Assembly (NCBI GenBank): GCA_013151875.1
Contig: JAADHL010000117.1
Location: 1 to 10,998 of the forward strand
Direction of reading: 5' to 3'
DNA from: Deltaproteobacteria bacterium
GTDB lineage: Bacteria; Myxococcota_A; UBA9042; DTJE01
Length of the DNA: 10,998 bases
Shown: positions 1 to 6,372 of the stretch, in pieces
How positions within the stretch are numbered: position 1 is the stretch's first letter
Layout: every line of letters begins with the position of its first letter
Notes under the pieces: generated by a model
What the model was told of the DNA's origin: nothing
Databases searched by the model: none
The model's input: only the letters and a program-made list of their open reading frames with translations
Position numbers and translations under genes: made by a program

Positions 1-253
1 CTATGGTGTCGTCAATGACTCCGTCCGCCCAGGCCAGCAGCCTGGCGGCCTCGTCCGCCAGGGCCCCGGGGATTGCGCCGCTGTTTCGGCGGGCTTCGCG
101 GGCCTTGACGCAGACCGAATTCAACTTCAAGTACTCGCTTTCCGTTTCCGGGTGGGCCTCGGCCAGCGCCGGCTTTTTCGCGGGCTTGTCACCCGATACC
201 TTTACTTTTTTTTCATCTACTTTTTTCTCATCTACCTTTTTTTCATCAGCCAT
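1..253 (-). CDS. Unknown Lys/Asp/Glu-rich protein, translationally coupled to selA (3' end outside window)
   Basis: I do not recognise this protein. The ATG at 253-251 opens a frame that stays open for 84 codons to the left edge, so only the N-terminus is seen. It begins MADEKK and contains three exact DEKKV pentapeptides (residues 3-17), then a basic Lys/Pro stretch. A helical-looking region follows (about residues 40-84) with one Cys and many Ala, Arg and Asp. There is no signal peptide, so it is probably cytoplasmic. An AGGAG lies 9 bases before the ATG, inside the end of selA. An in-frame ATG at 262-260 abuts that AGGAG and is less likely as the start. The reading frame overlaps selA by 8 bases, which suggests translational coupling. 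Codons 3-17 contain A-runs of 7, 6 and 8, unlike the GC-rich surroundings. The gene call is fairly safe; no function can be assigned. Confidence 0.7.
   Translation of the reverse strand, partial: MADEKKVDEKKVDEKKVKVSGDKPAKKPALAEAHPETESEYLKLNSVCVKAREARRNSGAIPGALADEAARLLAWADGVIDDTI
203..247 (-). repeat. Three tandem 15-base units encoding DEKKV x3
   Basis: Read on the minus strand, the units at 247-233, 232-218 and 217-203 each encode Asp-Glu-Lys-Lys-Val and differ only at synonymous A/G positions. They carry A-runs of 7, 6 and 8 bases. The first unit contains A AAA AAG in the reading phase of the known dnaX-type slippery heptamer. Confidence 0.9.
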
Positions 254-1679
254 TTTGTCCATCTCCTGGTTTCAGCCGGGCCAGGGCCCCGGCGATCTCG
301 ACTTCCTGTCCGGGCATCATGGTGCGCAGGTCCAGGACCAGCCGACCCCCGGCCAGGCGACCCAGCACCGGCGGGTCGTTTCCTCTGAGCATTTCCTCCA
401 ACGACGTCTCGGACATCCCCTTCAATTCGACCTCGATCCCGAAGGAGGGTATGGTCCTGCCGGGCAGCGTGCCGCCCCCGACCTCGGCCGCGGTCCGCAC
501 CACGCGCAGGGTCAGTCCCTCGTGGGGTTGAAGCCTCCTGACCCTGGCCGCGACCCTGCGGCAACGCCTCAGGACCTCTTTCGGGTCCGCCAGTACCGCC
601 GAAAGGATCGGTATGTCGCCAAAGCCCCCCTCCAGGTATCGACCCAGCGTGGCCTCCATGGAAGCGATGGTGAACTTGCCCACCCTCAGGGCGCGCAGCA
701 GCGGGTTCTTTTTCAGCCTGGCCACCAGGTCCGACTTGCCCACTATTACCCCAGCCTGAGGTCCCCCCAACAACTTGTCGCCGGAAAAACACACCAGGTC
801 GGCCCCGGATGCAATCACCTGGGCGGGCGTGGGTTCGCCGGCAGCCACCTCGGCATCCAGTTCCGCCAGCAGGCCGCTGCCGATGTCGGCCGTGAAAATA
901 ATGCCTTTGCCTGCGGCCAGTTCCGCCAATTCAGCGTAGCTGGTTTCCTCTGTGAAACCCACCATGCGGAAATTGGAATGGTGGGCCTTGAAGATCATGG
1001 AGGTGTCAGGGCCCACAGCCTGTTCATAGTCCTGAAGGCGGGTCTTGTTGGTCGTGCCCACCTCCACCAGGCGCGCCCCGGATTGGACCATCACGTCAGG
1101 GATCCTGAAACCGCCGCCGATCTCAATTAGTTCGCCTCGCGACACCACGCATTCCCCACCCGCCGCGAATTCGGTGAGGATGAGCAGGACGGCGGCCGCG
1201 TTGTTGTTCACCACCAAGGCCGCTTCGCCGGGCACCAGTTGAAGCAGCATCTCGGATACGTGGTCGTAACGACTCCCGCGTTTATGTTGGTCGAGGTCGT
1301 ATTCCAGGTTGCTGTAGGACGTCATGCGTCTTTCAACCGCCTTCATGACCGACGGCGACATCGGGGCGCGACCAAGGTTGGTGTGGATGATGACGCCGGT
1401 CAGGTTGATCACCGGCCTCAGGGAACCCTGCCTCCTGCGCTGGGCGAGGGCCGACGCCTGCCTGGCGACCGCTTTTGCGCTGGTTTCGGCCTTGGCCACG
1501 GCATCGCCCGCGCGGATCCGCTTTCTCAGGCCCGCAATGACGTCCCGTACGGCTGCGGTCAGGACCCGGCGTGATTGCGCGGTTTCGCCCTTGGAGGCTT
1601 CCAGGGCATCCAGCACCTGATCAACGGCAGGCAATCCCTTAAGGTTATCGGACACATCCATGGCCACGGAAGCTACCAC
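246..1679 (-). CDS. selA: L-seryl-tRNA(Sec) selenium transferase (selenocysteine synthase)
   Basis: SelA is a cytoplasmic PLP enzyme that converts Ser-tRNA(Sec) to Sec-tRNA(Sec) using selenophosphate. The 477 residues fit the family length (about 460-470). Visible signatures are VINLTGVIIHTNLGRAP (about residues 90-106), the NNNAAAVLL block (158-166), RGELIEIGGGFRIPD (181-195), and SGDKLLGGPQAGVIVGK (299-315), whose Lys302 matches the PLP-binding lysine. The usual LR...GK motif follows. The start is uncertain: the GTG at 1679-1677 gives the longest frame, and GTG 1667 or ATG 1661 are alternatives; none has a clear Shine-Dalgarno. The gene ends in two consecutive TGA codons and overlaps the next minus-strand gene by 8 bases. 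Its presence implies that the genome decodes UGA as selenocysteine, but selB, selC and selD are not visible here, and I found no in-frame UGA with plausible coding beyond it. Confidence 0.96.
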   Translation of the reverse strand: MVASVAMDVSDNLKGLPAVDQVLDALEASKGETAQSRRVLTAAVRDVIAGLRKRIRAGDAVAKAETSAKAVARQASALAQRRRQGSLRPVINLTGVIIHTNLGRAPMSPSVMKAVERRMTSYSNLEYDLDQHKRGSRYDHVSEMLLQLVPGEAALVVNNNAAAVLLILTEFAAGGECVVSRGELIEIGGGFRIPDVMVQSGARLVEVGTTNKTRLQDYEQAVGPDTSMIFKAHHSNFRMVGFTEETSYAELAELAAGKGIIFTADIGSGLLAELDAEVAAGEPTPAQVIASGADLVCFSGDKLLGGPQAGVIVGKSDLVARLKKNPLLRALRVGKFTIASMEATLGRYLEGGFGDIPILSAVLADPKEVLRRCRRVAARVRRLQPHEGLTLRVVRTAAEVGGGTLPGRTIPSFGIEVELKGMSETSLEEMLRGNDPPVLGRLAGGRLVLDLRTMMPGQEVEIAGALARLKPGDGQNG

Positions 1680-1680
1680 G

Positions 1681-1694
1681 CGGCCATATGGCCG
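1681..1694. promoter_or_regulatory. 14-base perfect palindrome just before the selA start
   Basis: CGGCCATATGGCCG is its own reverse complement and directly abuts the longest possible selA start codon (GTG 1679). It could be an operator, or a hairpin near the ribosome-binding region if transcription starts upstream. No function is proven. The lack of a Shine-Dalgarno for selA makes this short region worth noting. Confidence 0.35.
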
Positions 1695-1773
1695 TCAATT
1701 CCCAAATAGCCGCAAAACCGTTACACCGCAGATTGGTATTCCTTGACTTCACCCAGACGGGGTGCAAACATTC

Positions 1774-1788
1774 GCTTCAAGCTGAAGC
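1774..1788. promoter_or_regulatory. Inverted repeat in the selA/lipoprotein divergent region
   Basis: GCTTCA and TGAAGC are perfectly complementary around a 3-base loop. The repeat lies in the 182-base gap between the divergent selA and lipoprotein starts, downstream of a TTGACT (1743-1748) that resembles a -35 box. I see no good -10 at the proper distance (AAACAT at 1766-1771 is weak), so I make no promoter call. The repeat could be an operator or an RNA hairpin in the lipoprotein mRNA leader. Confidence 0.3.
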
Positions 1789-1861
1789 CCGTTCCCTTGA
1801 AACCGTGCCGCGAGTCGGCGCGCGAGGCGGGCCGTCCCTGTTTTTCTTTTGGGAGGGCAAC

Positions 1862-2404
1862 ATGAGAAGCATCTGTATGGTAGCTGCATTGGCGGTCGTC
1901 ATGGCTTTCGGCTCATCGTGCGCCAAGAAGGCGACGCCGGCGGAGTGCAAGGCTGCGTGTCAGAACAGGGCGGGGTTCATCAAGCCCGCGAAACCCGCGG
2001 AAGACCCGGTGAAAAAGGTCGAGGCCGACTTTGCGGCCAGACTCAAGGCCCTGCAGAAAGAACAGTTGGACGCGGTCACCGTGATCGACAAGGAACTACA
2101 GGAAAAACTGGCCGAGGCCACCAACGATGGCGCCAAAAAGGCCCTGGAACAGGAATACAAGGCCAAAAAATCCGAAAAGGCAAAGACGTTCGCCCCAAGG
2201 TTCACGGAACTGAACAAACAGAAGGCCGATGCGATCAACGCGGCCAGGGAAGCCAAGGCCAAGGCCGAGGCCGCGGTCAAGGAGGCCGCGGAAAAGGTTC
2301 TTGTGTCATGCGCCGACAAGTGCGTCAGGGACCGCGTTACAAAGGCCAGGGCGGACTGCTGGATAAAGGCGAAAAATCTGGAAGACTACGGCAAGTGCAA
2401 GTAA
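1862..2404 (+). CDS. Small coiled-coil lipoprotein with CX3C motifs at both ends
   Basis: This is a 180-residue protein of no family I can name. It starts with a positively charged and then hydrophobic segment (residues 1-17) followed by GSSC, so Cys20 is the likely lipidated residue. The -3 Gly makes the lipobox atypical. The body (about 45-145) is strongly Ala/Lys/Glu-rich and should form long helices or a coiled coil. Cysteines flank it: C29xxxC33 before, and C150xxxC154, C166 and C179 after, suggesting a disulfide-closed helical hairpin in the periplasm or outer membrane (inference). GGAGGG lies a few bases before the ATG at 1862, which decides this start over an in-frame ATG at 1688 that would add 58 residues with no signal peptide at their start. 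The gene is divergent from selA and separated from speD by a 247-base gap. Confidence 0.85.
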   Translation: MRSICMVAALAVVMAFGSSCAKKATPAECKAACQNRAGFIKPAKPAEDPVKKVEADFAARLKALQKEQLDAVTVIDKELQEKLAEATNDGAKKALEQEYKAKKSEKAKTFAPRFTELNKQKADAINAAREAKAKAEAAVKEAAEKVLVSCADKCVRDRVTKARADCWIKAKNLEDYGKCK

Positions 2405-2409
2405 CTGGT

Positions 2410-2435
2410 GCAGGTAGCAGGTACGGGTAGCAGGT
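2410..2435. repeat. Short heptamer-type direct repeats after the lipoprotein gene
   Basis: GCAGGTA occurs twice in tandem at 2410-2423, and the 10-base string GGTAGCAGGT occurs at 2413-2422 and 2426-2435. The rest of the 2405-2491 stretch shows no coding potential, tRNA or clear terminator. Confidence 0.6.
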
Positions 2436-2491
2436 GCATGTTGATGGTGCGCAAGTAGCCGCCCCTGCCGCGCGGTTCGCTGCTGATCGTA

Positions 2492-2521
2492 TTGACTTTC
2501 CAGACCCCCTCTATCGATAAT
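2492..2521 (+). promoter_or_regulatory. Sigma70-type promoter for speD
   Basis: TTGACT (2492-2497, five of six consensus -35 bases) and GATAAT (2516-2521, five of six consensus -10 bases) are separated by 18 bases. This is the best promoter-like pair I noticed in the window. Transcription would start near 2528 and leave a leader of about 120 bases before the speD TTG. It probably drives speD, the PPC-repeat gene and truA. Confidence 0.5.
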
Positions 2522-2563
2522 ACCTGGGCTCCGGGAATGTCTCAGGGGCTTTTTGTGACCGGA

Positions 2564-2635
2564 CCCATGGATGGGCGCCGGGGAGGTGGGTTATGAATCC
2601 GGGTTCCGGGGCCTGAAAGACCCAGGGACCCATCC
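2564..2635 (+). promoter_or_regulatory. Foldable 5' leader of speD
   Basis: GGATGGG (2569-2575) and CCCATCC (2629-2635) are perfectly complementary and would close a junction. Inside are possible short stems: GGGTT 2588-2592 with AATCC 2596-2600 (one G-U pair), or alternatively CCGG 2599-2602 with CCGG 2606-2609, and GGG 2608-2610 with CCC 2621-2623. CCCA at 2564-2567 can instead pair with TGGG at 2572-2575, giving a mutually exclusive local hairpin. The region ends five bases before the speD Shine-Dalgarno. It matches no SAM riboswitch class I know. A regulatory RNA role is inference, because GC-rich sequence folds readily. Confidence 0.3.
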
Positions 2636-2651
2636 TGCTGGAGGACACAAA

Positions 2652-3059
2652 TTGAAGGCGCTCGGACGTCATCTGGTGGCGGACTTTCATGGGTGTGCCG
2701 TGGACCTGAACGACCCCGAACTGGTCATGGACACCCTGATAAAGGCGTGCGAGGTCGCGGGCGCCACCTTGAAGGAATGCACAAGACATCACTTCAGCCC
2801 CTACGGCGTCACCGCAGTGGTGATCATCGCGGAATCGCACCTTGCGGTGCATACCTGGCCTGAATACGATTTTGCCGCTGTGGACCTGTTCACCTGCGGC
2901 GTTGAGGTGGACACGATAAAGGCCTTCGATTTCATCAAGGAGGCGTTCAGGGCCACTCGCGTGGAACTCAAGGACATTCCCAGGGGTATCCTGACCAAGG
3001 CGGAAACGGATGGGCGTTCGTCGGTAGGTCCACCGCTGGTAAGGGTTGTCGCCCGATAA
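2652..3059 (+). CDS. speD: S-adenosylmethionine decarboxylase proenzyme (bacterial class 1B)
   Basis: SpeD makes decarboxylated AdoMet, the aminopropyl donor for spermidine. The proenzyme cuts itself and forms a pyruvoyl cofactor. The 135 residues match the short bacterial type. The cleavage motif AESHLAVHTWPE covers residues 60-71: cleavage is expected between Glu61 and Ser62, which becomes the pyruvoyl group, with His67 and Cys82 (in DLFTCG) as processing and catalytic residues. The residue matching Ser55 of the Thermotoga enzyme is Thr54 here. The start is a TTG, chosen because GGAGG (2640-2644) sits 7 bases upstream and the protein then begins MKALGRHLVADF, the usual family start. The in-frame ATG at 2571 would add 27 unrelated residues. 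The next gene follows after 29 bases. No speE is in view. Confidence 0.95.
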   Translation: MKALGRHLVADFHGCAVDLNDPELVMDTLIKACEVAGATLKECTRHHFSPYGVTAVVIIAESHLAVHTWPEYDFAAVDLFTCGVEVDTIKAFDFIKEAFRATRVELKDIPRGILTKAETDGRSSVGPPLVRVVAR

Positions 3060-3088
3060 CCTGAATCCAGAACGTGTAGAATCATAGG

Positions 3089-5566
3089 ATGAGCTTGCCC
3101 AGGCACATCCCTGTCCCGATTGTTCCACCCGCCGGAATCCGGTTGTACACCATAATTCTGTACACAATGCTTCTGGCTGGGGGACCAGTGGGTTGCTGGG
3201 GTACGAATCACCCGCCCGATATCGGCTTTCTGGGACCCTTGACCGTTACGGTGGGCGAAACCCTGACCGTTGCGCTTTTCTCGGTCGATCCGGATGGGGA
3301 CCCTGTTGTCTTTGATGTGTCCGGCGCCCCCAAAGGCGCTCGGATAGAGGCGGACACGGCCGGCGCCTGGCAATTCCGCTACAGCCCTCTTGCTTCCGAC
3401 GCCGGTCCTGACGGCGCTGTGTACGACCTGGTTTTCACGGCCAGGGACAACCGGGGCGGGAGCACGGATGAAACCACTACGCTGACTGTGCTGCCCGAGG
3501 GTTCGGTGCCCGTGTTCACGGGACCGTTCGCCTGGACCCTGAACCTGGCCGGGGACGACCACCTGACGGCAGTGATTCCGGTCAGGGACGACGATACGGC
3601 CAACCTGGACATTGAAATTGTTCGAGGCATCGACGGGGCCGTTTTCCAGACCGTGGACGGCCATACCGCTTCAATGTACTGGAAGCCCAGACCCGGGCAG
3701 ATCGACGAGGGTCCTGTCCATACCTTCATGGTTTCCGCGGATGACGGCACCCATCCCAGGGTTTTCGCCGATTTCGCCGTGATTCTGGTCAACTCCGAGA
3801 TGTTTGGGGGCTGTCCCGGCACGCCGCCCACCGCGTCTCACACGCCTCTGTTCGACCAGCACGGGACGGACGGCTATCAGTTGACCGTGCTGGCGGACGA
3901 CATGGAAAGTCGGGTCCAGTCCGTGCGGTGTCTCTGGAGCGCCGTCAAGGGCGTGGGGGAGGCCGACATGAATAGCCTCGACCTGAATCGCCTCGACTTG
4001 GCGTCCGCGCAGGGGGATGAGTTCACAGGGACAATTCCGGACCTGTCCGCCGCGTCCGGCGACGGCAGGATCGTCTACTATCATTTCCTGGTCACGGACG
4101 ATGATGACCAGCAATCGCAGTATTGCGATCACTCCGTACGGGTGCCGAAGGGCGGCGAATTCGCGTTCGCGGCTTATGGCGTCGATCACCCCGATGCATG
4201 CATGGGGGACGTATTCGGCGACCCGCCTGGCTCGGTTCCACAGTTGCCGGACGGAACCATGTCCGCGCTGCGCCTGTGCAATGGAAAAAGCGACGTGTTC
4301 ACGAAGGTGCTTTCCCAGGGCGAGGGGCTGGCAGTGGTTGCGCGTCCCATGTCGGCATCCCCACCCCTTACGGTCGAGATCGAGGATCCATGGGGCGCCA
4401 CGGTGGCGCAGGCAAAGCGTGGGGCCTGGGCCCTGGCGGGCGTTGACGGCGAGTATCGGGTGCGGGTGTCCCCGCAGGATGCTCAACCGGTGACCTACGA
4501 AATGACCTCGGCCGTCATGACGTCCCAATGCGCGCCGGACGCATTCGAGCCCAACCAGACGCCCGCCGGCGCCGCGTCCGTGGGCGAGGGTTCCGTAGAG
4601 GCAGTGATCTGCCCCGCGGACACGGACAATTACGGGTTTCACCTGGATACCGGACAGGCGGCCGATCTCTCAATCGTATTCGACCCCAAAGCGGCTGATC
4701 TGGACCTTTTCCTTTTCAGAAAAGGGGCCCAGTTTCCCCAGCGGGTATCCGCATCCACGACCGGGACCGAAGAACTGGTGATCGAGGCTCCAGGCGACTA
4801 TGTGGCAATGGTTCGCGCCGCGGGGCTGGGGTCCGCCGATTACGTCATGAACCTCCGGATCGAGGGGCAGTCCGTGCTGTGCGAGGATGACCTGTTCTCC
4901 CCCAACCAGACGGCCCAGCAGGCGCCGGTGGTGTTCGAGACCGTGTGGGACAAGTTGAAACTGTGCCCTGGCAAGGCCGATTTCCTCAGGACCGATCTGA
5001 ACGGGGGCGAGGACCTGTCGGTCTGGGTCCAGGCGGCCACGGGCGAGGCTGCGCCCGCACTGGTCATCATGCGGGAGGACGGCCAGACCGTTTTGGCAAA
5101 AGGCGAGGTCGCGGACGGACAGGCCATGGCCAAGACCGTTGCGCCCGGCCCCGTCCGGATCGGCCCGGCCGGTGACCAGTCCGTCGCGTACTCCCTTGGC
5201 TTCACCGCCAAGGATCCCCCAGGGGAGTGCCGCCCCGACCGCTTGGAACCGAACGACGCAATCGAGGCTGCCGGAGGCATCGGCCAATCCCTGCTTACTC
5301 ACCTTACCCTGTGTCCGGGCGACCAGGACTTCTTTGCCATGAAGATGGGGGCCTGGCAGGCGATTTCCGCCTGGGTCCTGAACGGCACCGTCGCTGCGCA
5401 CGCGGTCCTGGTGGATGGCGACCAGCAGACCGTTGCCGTGGGTTCACCGGTTCAGTACGGGGAGGAACTGTTCTTTCTGACACATGAAAAAGGCACCTAC
5501 TATCTGAAGGTGACAGCGTCTTCGGGGGGGCAGGGCTGGTATGATGTGGCGGCGCAGACGGAGTGA
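3089..5566 (+). CDS. Large secreted/lipid-anchored protein with Ig/cadherin-like domains and four PPC-like repeats
   Basis: This 825-residue protein has no enzyme domain that I can see. A hydrophobic segment (about 17-35) ends in PVGC, so Cys36 could be lipidated, although Pro at -3 is unusual and an ordinary signal peptide is possible. Two Ig/cadherin-like domains follow (about 43-135 and 140-235), the first with the DPDGDP motif typical of Ca-binding beta-sandwiches. A third lies at about 245-352, with YYHFLVTDDDDQQ. Then come four repeats resembling bacterial pre-peptidase C-terminal (PPC) domains at about 371-480, 481-594, 598-708 and 714-825. Each starts with Cys-x-x-Asp, usually followed by (E/S)PN, and has a second Cys about 26-28 residues on in an (L/I)C(P/N) motif. 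The start is uncertain: ATG 3089 gives a long N-region, while TTG 3143 or ATG 3167 would give a shorter signal peptide. It sits between speD and truA, probably co-transcribed. The likely role is envelope binding or adhesion (inference). Confidence 0.85.
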   Translation: MSLPRHIPVPIVPPAGIRLYTIILYTMLLAGGPVGCWGTNHPPDIGFLGPLTVTVGETLTVALFSVDPDGDPVVFDVSGAPKGARIEADTAGAWQFRYSPLASDAGPDGAVYDLVFTARDNRGGSTDETTTLTVLPEGSVPVFTGPFAWTLNLAGDDHLTAVIPVRDDDTANLDIEIVRGIDGAVFQTVDGHTASMYWKPRPGQIDEGPVHTFMVSADDGTHPRVFADFAVILVNSEMFGGCPGTPPTASHTPLFDQHGTDGYQLTVLADDMESRVQSVRCLWSAVKGVGEADMNSLDLNRLDLASAQGDEFTGTIPDLSAASGDGRIVYYHFLVTDDDDQQSQYCDHSVRVPKGGEFAFAAYGVDHPDACMGDVFGDPPGSVPQLPDGTMSALRLCNGKSDVFTKVLSQGEGLAVVARPMSASPPLTVEIEDPWGATVAQAKRGAWALAGVDGEYRVRVSPQDAQPVTYEMTSAVMTSQCAPDAFEPNQTPAGAASVGEGSVEAVICPADTDNYGFHLDTGQAADLSIVFDPKAADLDLFLFRKGAQFPQRVSASTTGTEELVIEAPGDYVAMVRAAGLGSADYVMNLRIEGQSVLCEDDLFSPNQTAQQAPVVFETVWDKLKLCPGKADFLRTDLNGGEDLSVWVQAATGEAAPALVIMREDGQTVLAKGEVADGQAMAKTVAPGPVRIGPAGDQSVAYSLGFTAKDPPGECRPDRLEPNDAIEAAGGIGQSLLTHLTLCPGDQDFFAMKMGAWQAISAWVLNGTVAAHAVLVDGDQQTVAVGSPVQYGEELFFLTHEKGTYYLKVTASSGGQGWYDVAAQTE

Positions 5567-5590
5567 CCCCGATTTGGCGGGCCGTGCCTG

Positions 5591-6334
5591 ATGACCAACG
5601 TAAAGCTGATAATCCAGTTCGATGGAACCGATTTCTGTGGGTGGCAGGTCCAGAAGGAGGTGAGGACCGCGCAGGGTGTTCTGGGCGCGGCCCTTCAAAA
5701 AATGACCGGTTGCAGGGTCACGCTGCACTCGTCTTCGAGGACCGATTCCGGGGTGCACGCCCTGGCGATGCCAGTAAGCTTCCGGATCGGGAAGAGCCTG
5801 CCCATGAGGGCCTTCGAGAGGGGCCTCAACACGCTGCTGCCCCCGGACATAAGGGTGATTTCGGCCAGTCGCGCGGACCCGTCGTTCAACGCCAGATTCA
5901 GCGCCGGTTCCAAGACCTATCGCTATCGGGTCCTCAATCATCACGCGGCCCTGCCTCTTCAACGGCGAACAGCGTGGCACGTTCCATCCCGGCTCGACAT
6001 CGACGCCATGCGGGACGCGGCCGGTTTCCTTTGGGGCGAGCATGACTTTACCGCCTTCAGGTCCGTGCACTGCGACGCCCTTTCCCCGGTCCGGACGATA
6101 GATCGACTGAGCATCGAACGCGAGGGGGACAACATCATCTTGATCGAGGTCGAGGCAATGGGTTTCTTGAGAAACATGGTCAGGATAATCGTCGGCACCT
6201 TGGTTCAGGTGGGACTCGGCAGGCATCAACCCGCTTGGGTGGACGAGGTGCTGAAGAGTCGTGACCGCACCGCAGGGGGACCCACGGCCCCGCCCCAGGG
6301 CCTGTTCCTGGTTGGGGTCGAATACAGGGACTGA
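5591..6334 (+). CDS. truA: tRNA pseudouridine(38-40) synthase
   Basis: TruA isomerises uridines 38-40 in the anticodon arm of many tRNAs. The 247 residues are close to the usual family length (about 245-270). The N-terminus has FDGTDFCGWQVQ (residues 10-21, family pattern YDGtxfxGWQ). The catalytic motif SRTDSGVHA (49-57) holds Asp52, and the canonical form is GRTDAGVHA. RYRV (about 115), the HDFTAFRS block and the RNMVRIIVGTLVQVG signature near the C-terminus are also present. The ATG at 5591 lies 24 bases after the preceding stop and has no clear Shine-Dalgarno, consistent with translation coupled to the upstream gene. It converges on the flippase gene, with 38 bases between the stops and no obvious intrinsic terminator. 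Confidence 0.96.
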   Translation: MTNVKLIIQFDGTDFCGWQVQKEVRTAQGVLGAALQKMTGCRVTLHSSSRTDSGVHALAMPVSFRIGKSLPMRAFERGLNTLLPPDIRVISASRADPSFNARFSAGSKTYRYRVLNHHAALPLQRRTAWHVPSRLDIDAMRDAAGFLWGEHDFTAFRSVHCDALSPVRTIDRLSIEREGDNIILIEVEAMGFLRNMVRIIVGTLVQVGLGRHQPAWVDEVLKSRDRTAGGPTAPPQGLFLVGVEYRD

Positions 6335-6363
6335 CGTGGGGCAGAATTGACGTGGCTCAGAAC
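6332..6363. repeat. Two 16-base tandem units at the truA stop
   Basis: TGACGTGGGGCAGAAT (6332-6347) and TGACGTGGCTCAGAAC (6348-6363) agree at 13 of 16 positions. A decayed third copy begins at 6364 (TGACGAGGCT) and runs into the stop of the convergent flippase gene. The first unit begins with the truA stop codon. Confidence 0.75.
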
Positions 6364-6372
6364 TGACGAGGC

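Noticed and set aside
203..247. Programmed -1 frameshift producing a second protein
   Set aside because: At the first run, both the -1 and +1 frames meet stops within a few codons, so a shift would only truncate the product.
3..1130. 375-codon open frame on the plus strand
   Set aside because: It is antisense to selA, whose conserved motifs are clear. Long antisense frames are common at this GC content, and the translation has no recognisable domain.
1680..1861. selC (tRNA-Sec) next to selA
   Set aside because: No long-variable-arm tRNA fold or GGTTCRA-type T-loop is visible here or in the other gaps.
2523..2555. Intrinsic terminator or attenuator ending in a T-run in the speD leader
   Set aside because: Only CCTG/CAGG pairs across a long loop before the T5 run; the stem is too weak to call.
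2528..2651. Known SAM riboswitch before speD
   Set aside because: I looked for the conserved cores of SAM-I and SAM-II and did not find them, so only an unclassified foldable leader is reported.
3671..4642. 323-codon open frame on the minus strand
   Set aside because: It is antisense to the Ig/PPC-repeat gene. Its His/Arg/Gly-rich composition is typical of a GC-driven shadow frame.
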